Below, one piece after another: positions 1-9,925 of a stretch of 64,000 nt of DNA (the first letter of the stretch is position 1; every line of letters begins with the position of its first letter). The position numbers were made by a program, and so were the translations under genes. The DNA is from Halomonas sp. PR-M31 (GTDB lineage: Bacteria; Pseudomonadota; Gammaproteobacteria; Pseudomonadales; Halomonadaceae): contig NZ_JIBT01000034.1 in the NCBI RefSeq assembly GCF_001039575.1, positions 1-64,000 on the forward strand, read 5' to 3'. The notes beneath the pieces are model-generated. The model saw only the letters and a program-made list of their open reading frames with translations, ran no database searches and had not been told where the DNA came from.

Positions 1-429
1 CAGTGGCATCCCTTGACTTGAGCATGCGGTTGATCAGCAACACCGTACGCGGACACAGCTCATTGGCAGATGGCAGACTGGCCCCATACCATTTAGATAA
101 AAGCGTTTCCAGCCGGTTTTGAAAAAGGAATTGAAGCCAATGTCGTCGAGTTCATCCGAGGCCTTGATATGTGTCTGCGCATTGAGCGCTAGTGCTTCAT
201 CGCGAATTTCTCGCCAGTGATTCTCGAAGATATCAAGCTCGGGGAATTTTCTGGTTTCTATGAAAGGCCTGTTTCCTACGGCAGAAAACGCATAAAACAA
301 GCAGTTGACCGGACCCAGAAAATTAGAGTGATCCGTGATTTTGCGTGACAGTCTTTTATGCTGCATATTGCCACGATTCTGAATATAAACGGCGCAAGAA
401 ACGAATATGGCTAAAATGATTAGTCCCAT
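1..429 (-). pseudogene. Aspartyl/asparaginyl beta-hydroxylase family protein (LpxO-like), N-terminal part, frameshifted, runs off the left edge
   Basis: This is the N-terminal part of a membrane-anchored Fe(II)/2-oxoglutarate hydroxylase of the AspH/LpxO type. A hydrophobic anchor (LIILAIFVSCAVYI) is followed by the family's N-terminal pattern: FPEL, then NHWREIRDEA, then FNSFFKTGWKRFYL. After FYL the frame shifts at the T-run at 92-94 and would stop at about 34. Restoring one base gives KWYGASLPSANELCPRTV and then LLINRML, which continues the family consensus through position 1. The catalytic histidines lie outside the window. The start at 429 is preferred because AGGAGG (446-441 on the minus strand) is then 11 bases upstream; a GTG at 441 would overlap it. 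LpxO enzymes hydroxylate lipid A acyl chains, but the substrate here is unknown. Confidence 0.7.
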
Positions 430-508
430 TGCAGGGCTCACCTCCTCGATATTCAGTCATATTCTATTTGTTGGAATGTCGACCTGATGTTGGGCGTATA
501 GGCATTTG

Positions 509-2284
509 TCATGCCTGCATCAAAGGCCCAGGATTTTTCAGATACTGTTCGCGAATGGCCTTGGCGGACCAATAGGTCAAGGCGGCAACAGTACCCGTGG
601 GGTTGTGCTGCATGTTTTGCGGAAAGGCACTGGCTCCCATCACGAACAGATTGTGATAGTCCCAGTGCTGAAGATAGCGATTGAGCACCGAGGTCTTGGG
701 ATCGGTGCCCATGATCGCGCCTCCGGTCAGATGGGTGGATTGATAGCTGCTGGCATCAAAATGATCTCCCACCTTCTTGAAACTTTCTGTATGGGAATCC
801 GGCTCGAGCTCCCTGACGATCTCGCGCATGCGATCCGCCATGAACTCGGTCATGCGCAGATCGTTCTCTTTCCAGTCGTAGGTCATACGCAGCAGTGGAT
901 CGCCATGGGGATCCTTGTAGGTAGGATCAAGATCGAGATAGCAGTCGCGAAAGGACATGTTGGTGCCGGTAGTACCGAGCATCATGTGATGCCCATAGTG
1001 CTCCTTCGCGTTCTTCTTCCACTCACTGCCCCAGTTCGGAGAATCCGCAGGCAGCTTGATGCCGCCGATCGCACCCCCGGGGCCTTGAGTCGTGTAGATA
1101 TAGGAGCCGCCGATGAAGCCGTGCTTGGCGGTGTCGAAGGTATCCGGGCTAAAATCGTCGATGACTTGACCGCTGGCACCTGCATTGATGAACGGATTGA
1201 ACTGGTGCCGCTTGAAGTACATGTCCAGCGAACCTGTGATCTGGTAGGAGAAGTTGCGCCCCACCACGCCGGTATTGGCTTCTGGGTCATAGGGTTCGCC
1301 GAGTTCAGACAGCAGTAGCAGCTTGATATTGGACAGCGGAAAGGCGCCCAGGATGACCAGATCCGCCGGCTGGAATACTTCGTTACCCTCACCATCCATA
1401 TAGGTCACGCCGGTGACCGTCTTGCCATCGCGACTCTTGTTGATGCGGCGTACTTCGCAATGGGTGCGATAGCGGAAGTTATCGCGCCGCTTGAGCGCAT
1501 CCAGAATGCAGGTCTGAGGAGAGGCCTTGGAGTAGTTCAGGCAGCCATAGTTGCTGCAGTAGCCGCAGAAATTGCAAGGTCCAAGCTGCATGCCGTAAGG
1601 GTTCGTCCAAGACTCGGACACGTTCGCCGACGGATAGGGATAAGGGTGCCAGCCAAGGCTGCTCGTCGCCTCGATGAACAGGGTATCCGTCAGGGTGCGG
1701 GGTAGCGGCGGTAGAGGAAACGGGTTCTGACGTGGCCCCTCGTAGGGATTGCCGCCCTGGATGATTTCGCCTTGAACATTGCCTGCCTGACCGGAAAGCC
1801 CGGCCACCCTCTCGAAGAAATCGTAGTGGGGCTCGAGTTCTTCATAGCTGACGCCATAATCCTGGATCGTCATGTTTTCAGGCAGAAAGCCTGAATCGAA
1901 GGTCTCGTCGGCAAAGCTCTTGAGAGAGAGTTCGTTGGGCGTGGCACGGTACAGCACGCCGGTCCAGTGAATACCCGCCCCGCCTACGCCGTCACCCGGG
2001 TGAAACGTCGACCAGTGCCGCTGGGGCACGGCGGTTTCCTGCTCATTGCGTCGCATGGTCACGGTGCTTTGGCGGGGTCGCTGCATCAGCTCGAGGCGAA
2101 TACCGTACTTGAGCTCGTCGGCGGGTTTCGGGTAGAGGAAGTCATGCTTGTCCCGATCCGCGCCACGCTCAAGGGCCAGCACGTTCAAACCGGCGTTGGT
2201 CAGCTCCATGCCCATGATCGAACCGGTCCAGCCCAGGCCGATGATGACTACGTCTACGGAAGGCTTTGTGGTCGTCACCGTCAC
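509..2284 (-). CDS. GMC family oxidoreductase (FAD-dependent glucose/gluconate dehydrogenase-like catalytic subunit)
   Basis: A 591-residue flavoprotein that should oxidise a sugar or polyol. The N-terminus has the FAD-binding beta-alpha-beta fold (VVIIGLGWTGSIMG, then LALERG). Around residue 225 the segment CNFCGYCSNYGC has cysteines spaced like the Fe-S cysteine region of bacterial FAD-glucose and fructose dehydrogenases. The C-terminus carries the GMC active-site histidine region (STHLTGGAIMGTDP) and NPTGTVAAL. It is a paralogue of the protein at 5052-6812, but it has no small (Tat) subunit or cytochrome c subunit beside it and no signal peptide of its own. It is transcribed divergently from the MATE gene. 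The substrate cannot be told from sequence. Confidence 0.85.
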   Translation of the reverse strand: MTVTTTKPSVDVVIIGLGWTGSIMGMELTNAGLNVLALERGADRDKHDFLYPKPADELKYGIRLELMQRPRQSTVTMRRNEQETAVPQRHWSTFHPGDGVGGAGIHWTGVLYRATPNELSLKSFADETFDSGFLPENMTIQDYGVSYEELEPHYDFFERVAGLSGQAGNVQGEIIQGGNPYEGPRQNPFPLPPLPRTLTDTLFIEATSSLGWHPYPYPSANVSESWTNPYGMQLGPCNFCGYCSNYGCLNYSKASPQTCILDALKRRDNFRYRTHCEVRRINKSRDGKTVTGVTYMDGEGNEVFQPADLVILGAFPLSNIKLLLLSELGEPYDPEANTGVVGRNFSYQITGSLDMYFKRHQFNPFINAGASGQVIDDFSPDTFDTAKHGFIGGSYIYTTQGPGGAIGGIKLPADSPNWGSEWKKNAKEHYGHHMMLGTTGTNMSFRDCYLDLDPTYKDPHGDPLLRMTYDWKENDLRMTEFMADRMREIVRELEPDSHTESFKKVGDHFDASSYQSTHLTGGAIMGTDPKTSVLNRYLQHWDYHNLFVMGASAFPQNMQHNPTGTVAALTYWSAKAIREQYLKNPGPLMQA

Positions 2285-2544
2285 ACTCCTTGTGAAGGCA
2301 GATTCTTGATGAAAAACTAATCACACCTGCGATATTTTTAGCAGGATAACTAAATAACCGGTAACCTAACCAGTTCTTTTTTGTATCGACTTACGGTTTT
2401 ACCTTGCAGTCTGAAAATACCCTACCTAGAAACATAGAAGACTTGAGCCGAATGCCAACTGCTTCATGCAAGCATAGCCGAGCATTCTGGTAGCTTGTAA
2501 ATAGAACGGGCAGTTTGGCCTGACAGACAAAGTGGGAGGTTTTC
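2285..2544. other. Divergent intergenic region between GMC oxidoreductase and MATE transporter
   Basis: This 260-base spacer must hold promoters for both divergent genes. It is AT-rich in its left half. No convincing -35/-10 pair, repeat or small ORF was recognised. A strong GGGAGG ribosome-binding site closes it at 2533-2538. Confidence 0.4.
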
Positions 2545-4056
2545 TTGAACCAAGAGTCGGGCAATAGCTCATCGCATCATCCCCGTTCCGGAAATCGCCG
2601 TGATTTAGTCAATGCTCCAATCCCTTCTACTCTGCTGATTTTTGCCTTGCCAACCCTACTCTCGTCGGTGCTGCAGTCCCTGAACGGCTCGATCAATACT
2701 GCCTGGATCGGTCATCTGATCGGCGAGACCGCGGTGGCGGCTACCACCAACGGCAACCTGGTCATGTTTCTCTTGATCTCCTTCGTGTTCGGCTTCGGCA
2801 TGGCCTCGACCATTCTCATCGGTCAGGCCGTAGGCCGGCGCAACATTCACGAAGCGCGCCGGGTACTAGGGACGGCGGTGGGTTTCTTTCTGCCCGCGGT
2901 CATCGGCATTGCCATCGTTGGCTGGCTATTGGCGCCAGCCCTGCTCGATCTTCTGGATACCGCCGCGGATGTGCAGCCGTTGGCTCTAGCGTATCTGCGC
3001 ACCATTTTCATTGCCGTGCCGCCGATGCTGATGGCCACCTTGCTGATGATGGCGCTGCGCGGCACCGGCGACTCTCTGACGCCACTGTGGTTCATGGGCA
3101 TTATTTGCGTGCTCGACAGCGGCCTCAATCCGCTGTTCATTCTTGGCTTAGGGCCTTTACCGACACTTGGCATCGTCGGCTCCGGCGTCGCCACCGTACT
3201 GGCCAACTTGATCGGGCTGGGCGCCATGCTCGGCTATATCTATTGGCGCAACCTGCCCCTCAGACTGCGTGGCGAGGAGCTTGCCTTTCTCAAACCCGAT
3301 CTTGCCTATTTGAAGATCATCGTGCTCAAGGGGATTCCCATGGGGCTACAGATGGTAGTGGTGACCACCTCGGCTCTGGCCATGCTCAGCCTGGTCAATC
3401 GCCAGGGCGTGAATACCACCGCTGCTTACGGCGCCACCCAGCAGCTATGGACCTACGTGCAGATGCCCGCCATGGCCCTGGGGGCGGCGGTCAGTGCCAT
3501 GGCGGCCCAGAGCATCGGTGCCGGGCGCTGGGACCGTCTAAGCGATATCACCCGGGCGGGCATCATGTTCAACCTGCTGTTGACCGGCGCCCTGGTGACC
3601 CTGCTGCTGCTGTTCGATCGCAGTGCCCTGGCGCTGTTTCTGGGTTATGACAGCCCGGCAGTGGCCATCGGTCGGCATATTCAGGTCATCGCCACCTGGG
3701 GCTTTCTTGCCTTTGGCGTATCCTTTGTGCTGTTCGGCACCGTACGCGCCAACGGCGAAGTACTGCGGCCTTTACTCATCATGTTCATCGCCATGTATCC
3801 GGTGCGCCTGGGCATTGCCTGGGGCCTGAAACCCTGGCTGGGAGTGGATGCCCTGTGGTGGAGCTTTCCGGCCAGCATGGTCGCTACCATGTTGATGGCT
3901 ATCTTGCTGTACAAGCGAGGAAAATGGCGCCGCCGACACGTTATGGCACCAGACCCGCAAGCGCTGAGGGAAGATGAGTGTCAGCACCAGTGCGCTTCAG
4001 CGCGGGAGCCTGTGGCAGCATGCGCCCAATGGGATGAGCCAAGGCTTGCTGGATAG
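2545..4056 (+). CDS. MATE family multidrug efflux transporter
   Basis: A 503-residue polytopic inner-membrane protein of the multidrug and toxic compound extrusion family, which exports cationic compounds against Na+ or H+. It has about twelve hydrophobic segments in two homologous halves (roughly residues 28-240 and 255-470). The N-terminal half shows the pattern IPSTLLIFALPTLLSSVLQSL, then INTAWIGHLIGE, then FGFGMASTILIGQAVGR. The start is a TTG at 2545, chosen because GGGAGG sits six bases upstream and nothing better exists nearby. The last 40 or so residues are hydrophilic and cysteine-containing, longer than usual. Flanking GMC dehydrogenases may be a chance neighbourhood. Confidence 0.88.
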   Translation: MNQESGNSSSHHPRSGNRRDLVNAPIPSTLLIFALPTLLSSVLQSLNGSINTAWIGHLIGETAVAATTNGNLVMFLLISFVFGFGMASTILIGQAVGRRNIHEARRVLGTAVGFFLPAVIGIAIVGWLLAPALLDLLDTAADVQPLALAYLRTIFIAVPPMLMATLLMMALRGTGDSLTPLWFMGIICVLDSGLNPLFILGLGPLPTLGIVGSGVATVLANLIGLGAMLGYIYWRNLPLRLRGEELAFLKPDLAYLKIIVLKGIPMGLQMVVVTTSALAMLSLVNRQGVNTTAAYGATQQLWTYVQMPAMALGAAVSAMAAQSIGAGRWDRLSDITRAGIMFNLLLTGALVTLLLLFDRSALALFLGYDSPAVAIGRHIQVIATWGFLAFGVSFVLFGTVRANGEVLRPLLIMFIAMYPVRLGIAWGLKPWLGVDALWWSFPASMVATMLMAILLYKRGKWRRRHVMAPDPQALREDECQHQCASAREPVAACAQWDEPRLAG

Positions 4057-4235
4057 GCGTTCGGCCACTCGGACCATGTTTGGGACTATCAGGTACTGGC
4101 GTCTACACTCATCATTAGCCTGCAGATAACTTATTCATGGCTTCTGGTTCTTTTGCTGTTGGAAGTATTACTTAATTACCGCAGCGAATGACAATAGACA
4201 GTATTACCGCATTTAAAAAAGGAAATGACCACATC

Positions 4236-5033
4236 ATGGCAGATGACAAGGATTCAAAGAGCGCCGGCGTAAACGACCCAAGCCGTCGCCACTTCATCAA
4301 GAACACCGGTAGAGCTGCAGGTGGCTTTGTCGGGGGCACACTGCTTGGCAGCGTGTTCACGGGCCAGACGGCACAAGCCGAGCAATCCGCACAGCACGCT
4401 CATTCGGTCTCGCGTGGCCCCGAAACCCCCAATTTCCAGGAGGCGCGGCAGTTTTTCACGCGATCGGATGATTTCAACGTGCTCGAAGCGGCCTGCGAAC
4501 GCATCTTCCCGGAAGATGAACACGGCCCCGGTGCCATCGGTCTGAACGTGCCTTATTACATTGACAAGCAGCTGGCAGGCTCCTGGGGCATCAACGGGCG
4601 GGATTACCGAGCTGGGCCCTTTCACCCGCAGACAAAGCAGATCGAGCACGCCAAGCCGCACCCTGAGCGTTCGATTCTGAACCGAGGCGAGATTTTCGTC
4701 AGCGGTTTGCGCAAGCTTAACGAAGAGAGCGAAAAGCGCTTCGACGCGCGCTTCGATGAAGCCTCGGAAGATCAGCAGATTCAACTCTTGCAGGATTTCG
4801 AGAACGATCACGTGGAAATGGCCGGCATCACGGCTTCGAATTTTTTTGCCCTGCTGCGCCAGGCCACCCTGGAAGGCGCATATTGCGACCCGCTGTATGG
4901 CGGCAACAAGAACATGGAAGGCTGGAAGATGAAGGAGTTTCCGGGGCCGCAACCTACCTATGAAGGCTATATCGAAAGGGACGAATTCGTGAAACTCGAG
5001 CCGATCAGCCTGGCGAGCTATCAGCAGAAGTAA
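4236..5033 (+). CDS. Gluconate 2-dehydrogenase subunit 3 family protein (Tat-exported small subunit)
   Basis: This is the small (gamma) subunit of a periplasmic FAD-dependent sugar dehydrogenase. It usually acts as a chaperone that carries the signal-less catalytic subunit out through Tat. The N-terminus has a twin-arginine signal (SRRHFIK, then a hydrophobic stretch ending GQTAQA). The mature part has the family features FFTRSDDFNVLEAACERIFPEDEHGPGA and YYIDKQLAGSWG in order. The ATG at 4236 (265 residues) is preferred, as AAAGGAA lies about 11 bases upstream; an upstream ATG at 4188 would add 16 residues. It lies 18 bases before the catalytic subunit gene, so the two form one operon. Confidence 0.87.
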   Translation: MADDKDSKSAGVNDPSRRHFIKNTGRAAGGFVGGTLLGSVFTGQTAQAEQSAQHAHSVSRGPETPNFQEARQFFTRSDDFNVLEAACERIFPEDEHGPGAIGLNVPYYIDKQLAGSWGINGRDYRAGPFHPQTKQIEHAKPHPERSILNRGEIFVSGLRKLNEESEKRFDARFDEASEDQQIQLLQDFENDHVEMAGITASNFFALLRQATLEGAYCDPLYGGNKNMEGWKMKEFPGPQPTYEGYIERDEFVKLEPISLASYQQK

Positions 5034-5051
5034 GGATAAGGAGATCATTTC

Positions 5052-6812
5052 ATGACAGAGAAATTGGACAAGGTCGACGCCGTTATCGTGGGTTCCGGCT
5101 GGGCCGGCGGTATCGTTGCTGCACAGTTGACAAAGAAAGGGCACAAGGTGGTCGTGCTGGAGCGCGGAAAAGCAAAAGAACCGCTTGACTACGTCACGTC
5201 GAAAGACGAGCTGCGCTATTCGGTACGCTACGACTTGATGCAGGATCTGAACAAGGAAACGATCACCTCGCGCAACGGGCTGGACAAGACCGCGGAGCCG
5301 GTGCGCAACAACGCTCATGCAAGACTAGGCACGGATACCGGCGGCGCCGGCGTTCACTGGAACGGTTGGGCCTTTCGCTGGCTGCCCTACGATTTCGAGA
5401 TCTACTCAAAGACCGTAGAGCGCTACGGCAAGGACAAGATTCCGGAGCAGGCGACGATCCAGGACTGGGGCATCACCTACGATGAGCTCGAGCCCTACTA
5501 TGATCAATATGAAAAGATGGCGGGCATTTCGGGAGAAAAGAACCCGCTCGGCCCCTGGCGCTCAAGCCCCTACCCTAACCCGCCAATGAAGAACACGCCG
5601 TCTATCAATCTGTTCAAGAATGCAAGTAAAAGCCTTGGCTATCACCCCTACCATATGCCATCGGCCAACGTGACCGAGACCTACATCAACCCGGACGGCG
5701 AGCTGATCAACGGCTGTGTGTACTGCGCGTTCTGCCAGGAGTATGGGTGTGGCTTCAATGCCAAGGCCAGTCCATTGATTACCGTGCTGCCCACCGCGCA
5801 AAAAACCGGCAATCTCGAGCTTCGCAACAACGCCAACGTCACCCGAGTCACCCACGACAATGCCCGTGCATCCGGCGTTGTCTATACGGACACCAGCACC
5901 GGCGAGACCTTTGAACAGCCGGCGGGTGTCGTCGTGCTGGCCGGGTTCGTGTTCAACAACACGCGATTGCTACTGCTGTCGGACATCGGCGAGCCCTACG
6001 ATCCAAAGACCGGCAAGGGCATCATCGGCAAGAACTTCACCGGGCATTTCAACAATCTCACCACCTATATCGGCGCCCATGGCTTCTTCAAGAACAAGAA
6101 GTTCAATACCTACATGGGCACCGGGGCGCTTGGCGCCACCATCGACGACTTCAGTGGAGACCACAAGGATCACTCGGATCTGGATTTTTTGCATGGCTTC
6201 GAGGTGCATTACGCTCAGCTGGGCAATCGTCCTATCGCCAACAACCATGTTCCCAAGGGCACGCCTACCTGGGGCAAGGAATTCAAGAAGAACTCTCTTT
6301 TCTACTACAACCGCTACCTGTTCGTGACGCCCCAGACCGGGTTCTTGCCGAATAAGAATACCTACATGGATCTGGACCCCACCTACAAGGATGCGCTTGG
6401 CAACCCACTGCTGCGGGTAACCTGCGAATACCTGAACGAGGATCGCAATCGGGCCCGGGCCGGGGTGGACGTGTGCAAGCAGATCATGGAGAAGATGGGC
6501 GCAGATATCATTGACGTCGACGAGGTGGCAGATGATGCGAACTTCGATCATCAGTTCTATACCGATCACTTCTTCGGCGGTGCGATCATGGGAGAAAGCC
6601 CGGACAACTCCGCAGTGAACACTTATTCCCAGATGTGGGACATGGAAAACCTGTTCGTGGTGGGTGGCTCGTCGTTTCCCCACAACAGCAACTACAACCC
6701 GACAGGGACGATCGGGGCCTTTGCCTATCGCGCTGCCGAAGGTATCAATACCTATTTTGAGCAAGGCGGCGGCCTTGTAGATCAGAAGGAAACATCTGAA
6801 AACAATGCCTAG
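5052..6812 (+). CDS. GMC family oxidoreductase (gluconate/glucose dehydrogenase-like catalytic subunit)
   Basis: A 586-residue FAD enzyme that pairs with the Tat-exported subunit just upstream. It has the N-terminal FAD motif (VIVGSGWAGGIVAAQL, then VVLERG). A cysteine-rich stretch near residue 222 (CVYCAFCQEYGCG) may hold an Fe-S cluster, as known for FAD-glucose dehydrogenases. The C-terminal active-site region is TDHFFGGAIMGESP followed by NPTGTIGAF. It has no signal peptide, consistent with hitch-hiking on the Tat subunit. A cytochrome c subunit, normally the third partner, is absent here, so the electron acceptor is unclear. An AAGGAG ribosome-binding site precedes the ATG. Confidence 0.87.
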   Translation: MTEKLDKVDAVIVGSGWAGGIVAAQLTKKGHKVVVLERGKAKEPLDYVTSKDELRYSVRYDLMQDLNKETITSRNGLDKTAEPVRNNAHARLGTDTGGAGVHWNGWAFRWLPYDFEIYSKTVERYGKDKIPEQATIQDWGITYDELEPYYDQYEKMAGISGEKNPLGPWRSSPYPNPPMKNTPSINLFKNASKSLGYHPYHMPSANVTETYINPDGELINGCVYCAFCQEYGCGFNAKASPLITVLPTAQKTGNLELRNNANVTRVTHDNARASGVVYTDTSTGETFEQPAGVVVLAGFVFNNTRLLLLSDIGEPYDPKTGKGIIGKNFTGHFNNLTTYIGAHGFFKNKKFNTYMGTGALGATIDDFSGDHKDHSDLDFLHGFEVHYAQLGNRPIANNHVPKGTPTWGKEFKKNSLFYYNRYLFVTPQTGFLPNKNTYMDLDPTYKDALGNPLLRVTCEYLNEDRNRARAGVDVCKQIMEKMGADIIDVDEVADDANFDHQFYTDHFFGGAIMGESPDNSAVNTYSQMWDMENLFVVGGSSFPHNSNYNPTGTIGAFAYRAAEGINTYFEQGGGLVDQKETSENNA

Positions 6813-6969
6813 CCCAATGTGTTCTGAATTCGAGATGTTGCAGCAAAGCGACGATCACCGTCGTCGGCAACATTGTGAAGCACCGTGCACTATAGTATCT
6901 GCACACGCCATGAAAGGCGTGGCAGCTAAGTACTATCTCGAAACACCGCAATAACAAACGAGGTGCAGC

Positions 6970-8697
6970 ATGAAACGATCTTCCTTTTGGCGTCGCACGG
7001 CCTGGACTCTGATGTTCACGTCGATAAGCGTCGGTGTCGCCCATGCTCAAGAAGCCATTCTCGAGGGTGAGCGCTTCAATCCTGAAGTCAGTGAGAAAGG
7101 CATGGTGGCCACCAGCCATTTCTTGGCATCGGAGGTCGCCAGAGACGTATTGGCGAAGGGCGGAAACGCCGTGGACGCGGCGGTAACCGCGGGGTTTGCT
7201 CTCGCCGTGACCCAGCCGCGCTCCGGCAACATCGGCGGCGGCGGCTTCATGCTGGTATCGGATGAGAAAAGTGGCGAGGTCATCGCCATCGATTATCGGG
7301 AGAAAGCCCCGGCGGCGGCTTTCGAGACCATGTTCCAGAACGACGAAGGCGAGGCGGTTTCTGAGCTTTCCCGCTATACCCACAACGCTTCCGGGGTGCC
7401 GGGCACCGTTGCCGGTCTGGCGTTGGCACTTGAGAAATACGGCACCTTGAGCCTGGCCGATGCCTTGGCCCCGGCGATTCGTCTGGCGGAGGACGGCTTT
7501 GCCCTGCCCCAGCGTTTCGTGGACGGCATTCGCGATACCCGGGAGCGGCTGGAGCCGTGGCCCGGCTCTAGCAAGAAGTTCTTCAAGGAAGATGGCAGTC
7601 TTTATCAGGTCGGCGACATCTTCAAGCAGCCGGATCTGGCGGCAACGCTGAAGCGCATTGCCGAGCAGGGCTCTCAAGAGTTTTACGAGGGCAAGACCGC
7701 GGAACTGATCGCTGCCCAGATGGAAAAGAACGGTGGCCTGATGACCCTGGAGGATCTGGCCAACTATGAGCCGGCGATTCGTGAGCCTAGCCACGGCACC
7801 TATCGCGGCTATGATATCTACGCCATGAGCCCGCCCTCTTCCGGCGGCGTGCATATCGTGCAGATGCTCAACATCCTCGAGAGCTACAACATAGGCGAAA
7901 TGGGCTTCAACTCTGCCAGAACCATTCATGTCATGGCGGAAGCCATGAAACGCGCCTATGCGGATCGCTCGGAGTATCTAGGGGATACGGATTTCGTCGA
8001 GGTGCCGCTAAAAGGCATCACCTCGAAAGGCTACGCGGATGAATTGCGCAGCCAGATATCCATGGACAAGGCCACCCCCAGCGACACCATCGCACCGGGT
8101 AACCCGTTGCCCTATGAGTCCAATGAAACCACGCACTTCTCCATTGCCGACGGTAACGGTATGGCGGTCTCGAACACCTACACCATCAACTTCAGCTATG
8201 GTTCGGGCATCGTCGTGGAGGGTGCAGGGTTCCTGCTCAACAACGAGATGGACGACTTTTCCGCCAAACCCGGCGTGCCCAACGCCTATGGTCTGATCGG
8301 CGGCGAGGCTAACAAGGTCGAACCCAACAAGCGCATGCTCTCTTCCATGACCCCGACCATCGTCAAGAAGGACGGCAAGAACTTCCTGGTGACCGGCAGC
8401 CCCGGCGGCTCACGTATCATCACCACCACCTTGCAGGTACTGATGAACGTCATCGATCATGACATGAACATCCAGACTGCCGTGAGCGTACCGCGCATCC
8501 ATCATCAGTGGCTGCCGGATGAAATTCGCATCGAGCAGGGCATCAGCCCGGACACCATCGCCCTACTCGAGTCTTTGGGTCACAGCGTGAGCAAGCAGGA
8601 GGCGATGGGAGCTGCGCAGTCACTAATGATCGAGGATGGCGTCTTCTCCGGCGGTGCGGATCCGCGCCGTTCGACCTCCTCTGCCATGGGGCTTTGA
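6970..8697 (+). CDS. ggt: Gamma-glutamyltransferase
   Basis: A periplasmic N-terminal-nucleophile hydrolase that removes or transfers the gamma-glutamyl group of glutathione. A Sec signal peptide (residues about 1-26, ending AHAQ) leads a 575-residue proenzyme of typical length. Self-cleavage is expected before Thr387 in NETTHFS, which becomes the N-terminus and nucleophile of the small subunit. The oxyanion and substrate motif GSPGGSRIITTTLQ is present near residue 477, and the large subunit has the typical GNAVDAAVTAGFALAVTQP. A GAGG ribosome-binding site precedes the ATG, and a strong terminator follows at 8727. Supply of cysteinylglycine would fit the neighbouring sulfur genes, but they are separate units. 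Confidence 0.93.
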   Translation: MKRSSFWRRTAWTLMFTSISVGVAHAQEAILEGERFNPEVSEKGMVATSHFLASEVARDVLAKGGNAVDAAVTAGFALAVTQPRSGNIGGGGFMLVSDEKSGEVIAIDYREKAPAAAFETMFQNDEGEAVSELSRYTHNASGVPGTVAGLALALEKYGTLSLADALAPAIRLAEDGFALPQRFVDGIRDTRERLEPWPGSSKKFFKEDGSLYQVGDIFKQPDLAATLKRIAEQGSQEFYEGKTAELIAAQMEKNGGLMTLEDLANYEPAIREPSHGTYRGYDIYAMSPPSSGGVHIVQMLNILESYNIGEMGFNSARTIHVMAEAMKRAYADRSEYLGDTDFVEVPLKGITSKGYADELRSQISMDKATPSDTIAPGNPLPYESNETTHFSIADGNGMAVSNTYTINFSYGSGIVVEGAGFLLNNEMDDFSAKPGVPNAYGLIGGEANKVEPNKRMLSSMTPTIVKKDGKNFLVTGSPGGSRIITTTLQVLMNVIDHDMNIQTAVSVPRIHHQWLPDEIRIEQGISPDTIALLESLGHSVSKQEAMGAAQSLMIEDGVFSGGADPRRSTSSAMGL

Positions 8698-8726
8698 TTG
8701 TAGCCATCATCTTTACCTTGATCATG

Positions 8727-8751
8727 CCCCGGTTACGAACCGGGGTTTTTT
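8727..8751 (+). terminator. Rho-independent terminator after ggt
   Basis: A perfect 8-bp stem (CCCCGGTT at 8727-8734, AACCGGGG at 8738-8745) with loop ACG is followed by six T. It lies 30 bases after the ggt stop and separates it from the sulfate transport operon. Confidence 0.9.
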
Positions 8752-8900
8752 GTGGAATCAAGCAATCGCGCGTCTGTGTCACAGTGGTAACGATAGTGTC
8801 GTCATATCGCCCGTTATTATGAAAATGAATAAAGGATAAGATTGTCATTCCATAAAGGTTGATTTAGCCTTTCATCAAATCGACCGTTTCTGGAATCAAA

Positions 8901-9923
8901 ATGACTCTTTATTCGCTTCTACGCCGTAGCGCTATTGCCTCCGCTATCACTGCGACCCTGGCCACCGGGGTTGCCGCCCCGGCCTTTGCCGCCGATCGAG
9001 AGCTGCTCAACTCCTCCTACGATATCGCGCGGGAGCTGTTCGCCACCGTGAATCCTGAGTTCAACGCCTGGTGGCAAGACCAACACGATGAGAGCGTCGA
9101 GGTAAAACAGTCCCACGGTGGCTCTTCCAAACAGGCTCGAGCCATCATGCAAGGGCTCAAGGCGGATGTGGTGACCTACAACCAGGTGACCGACGTCAAC
9201 GTGCTGGCCGAGCAGGGTCTGGTCGCGGAGGACTGGCAGCAGCAATTCCCCAACAACGCTTCCCCCTACTACTCCACCATGGCGTTCCTGGTGCGGGAAG
9301 GAAACCCGAAAGGGATCGATAGCTGGGACGATCTGGTGGAAGAAGATGTGGAGCTCGTTTTTCCCAACCCCAAGACCTCGGGCAACGGACGCTATACCTA
9401 TCTTGCCGCCTGGGCCTACGCGGATCAGGAGTTCGACGGCGACAAGGACAAGATTGAAGAGTTCATGAAAAAATTCCTGGGTAACGTCAAGGTGTTCGAT
9501 ACCGGCGGTCGCGGCGCCACCACCACCTTTGTCGAGCGCAACATCGGCGATGTGCTGCTCAGCTTCGAGTCCGAAGTGAACAACATCAGCAAGGAGTACG
9601 GCGAGGACGACTATGATGTGGTGGTGCCGCCGGTGAGTATCCTGGCGGAGTTCCCGGTAGCGGTGGTCGGGAAGGTCGCCGAGCGTAACGACAACACGGA
9701 TCTGGCCCGGGGCTATCTGGAATATCTCTATACAGAAGAAGCTCAGCGTCTGCTAGCCGGCTTCAACTATCGGGTCAATGACGAGAACGTTCAGAAAGAG
9801 TTTGCCGATCAGTTCCCCGAGACCGAGCTTTTACGGGTCGAGGAAGTGTTCGGCGGCTGGGATCAGGTCATGGATAATCACTTCTCCAGCGGCGGTGAAC
9901 TGGATCAACTGCAGCGCAGGTAA
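8901..9923 (+). CDS. Sulfate/thiosulfate ABC transporter substrate-binding protein
   Basis: The periplasmic receptor of the CysTWA importer. The signal peptide (residues 1-30, ending APAFAA) is followed by the family pattern [52 protein letters not shown] and [14 protein letters not shown]. The serine- and glycine-rich loops at SHGGSSKQA and TSGNG are the usual sulfate-binding positions. Length (340 residues) matches Sbp and CysP, and sequence alone does not separate the two. It ends two bases before cysT, so the four genes should be one transcript. No CysB-type box was recognised in the 200-base leader. Confidence 0.9.
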   Translation: MTLYSLLRRSAIASAITATLATGVAAPAFAADRELLNSSYDIARELFATVNPEFNAWWQDQHDESVEVKQSHGGSSKQARAIMQGLKADVVTYNQVTDVNVLAEQGLVAEDWQQQFPNNASPYYSTMAFLVREGNPKGIDSWDDLVEEDVELVFPNPKTSGNGRYTYLAAWAYADQEFDGDKDKIEEFMKKFLGNVKVFDTGGRGATTTFVERNIGDVLLSFESEVNNISKEYGEDDYDVVVPPVSILAEFPVAVVGKVAERNDNTDLARGYLEYLYTEEAQRLLAGFNYRVNDENVQKEFADQFPETELLRVEEVFGGWDQVMDNHFSSGGELDQLQRR

Positions 9924-9925
9924 GC

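Noticed and set aside
6745-7929. A 394-codon open frame antisense to ggt
   Set aside because: The sense gene is an intact gamma-glutamyltransferase; the antisense frame has no family signature.
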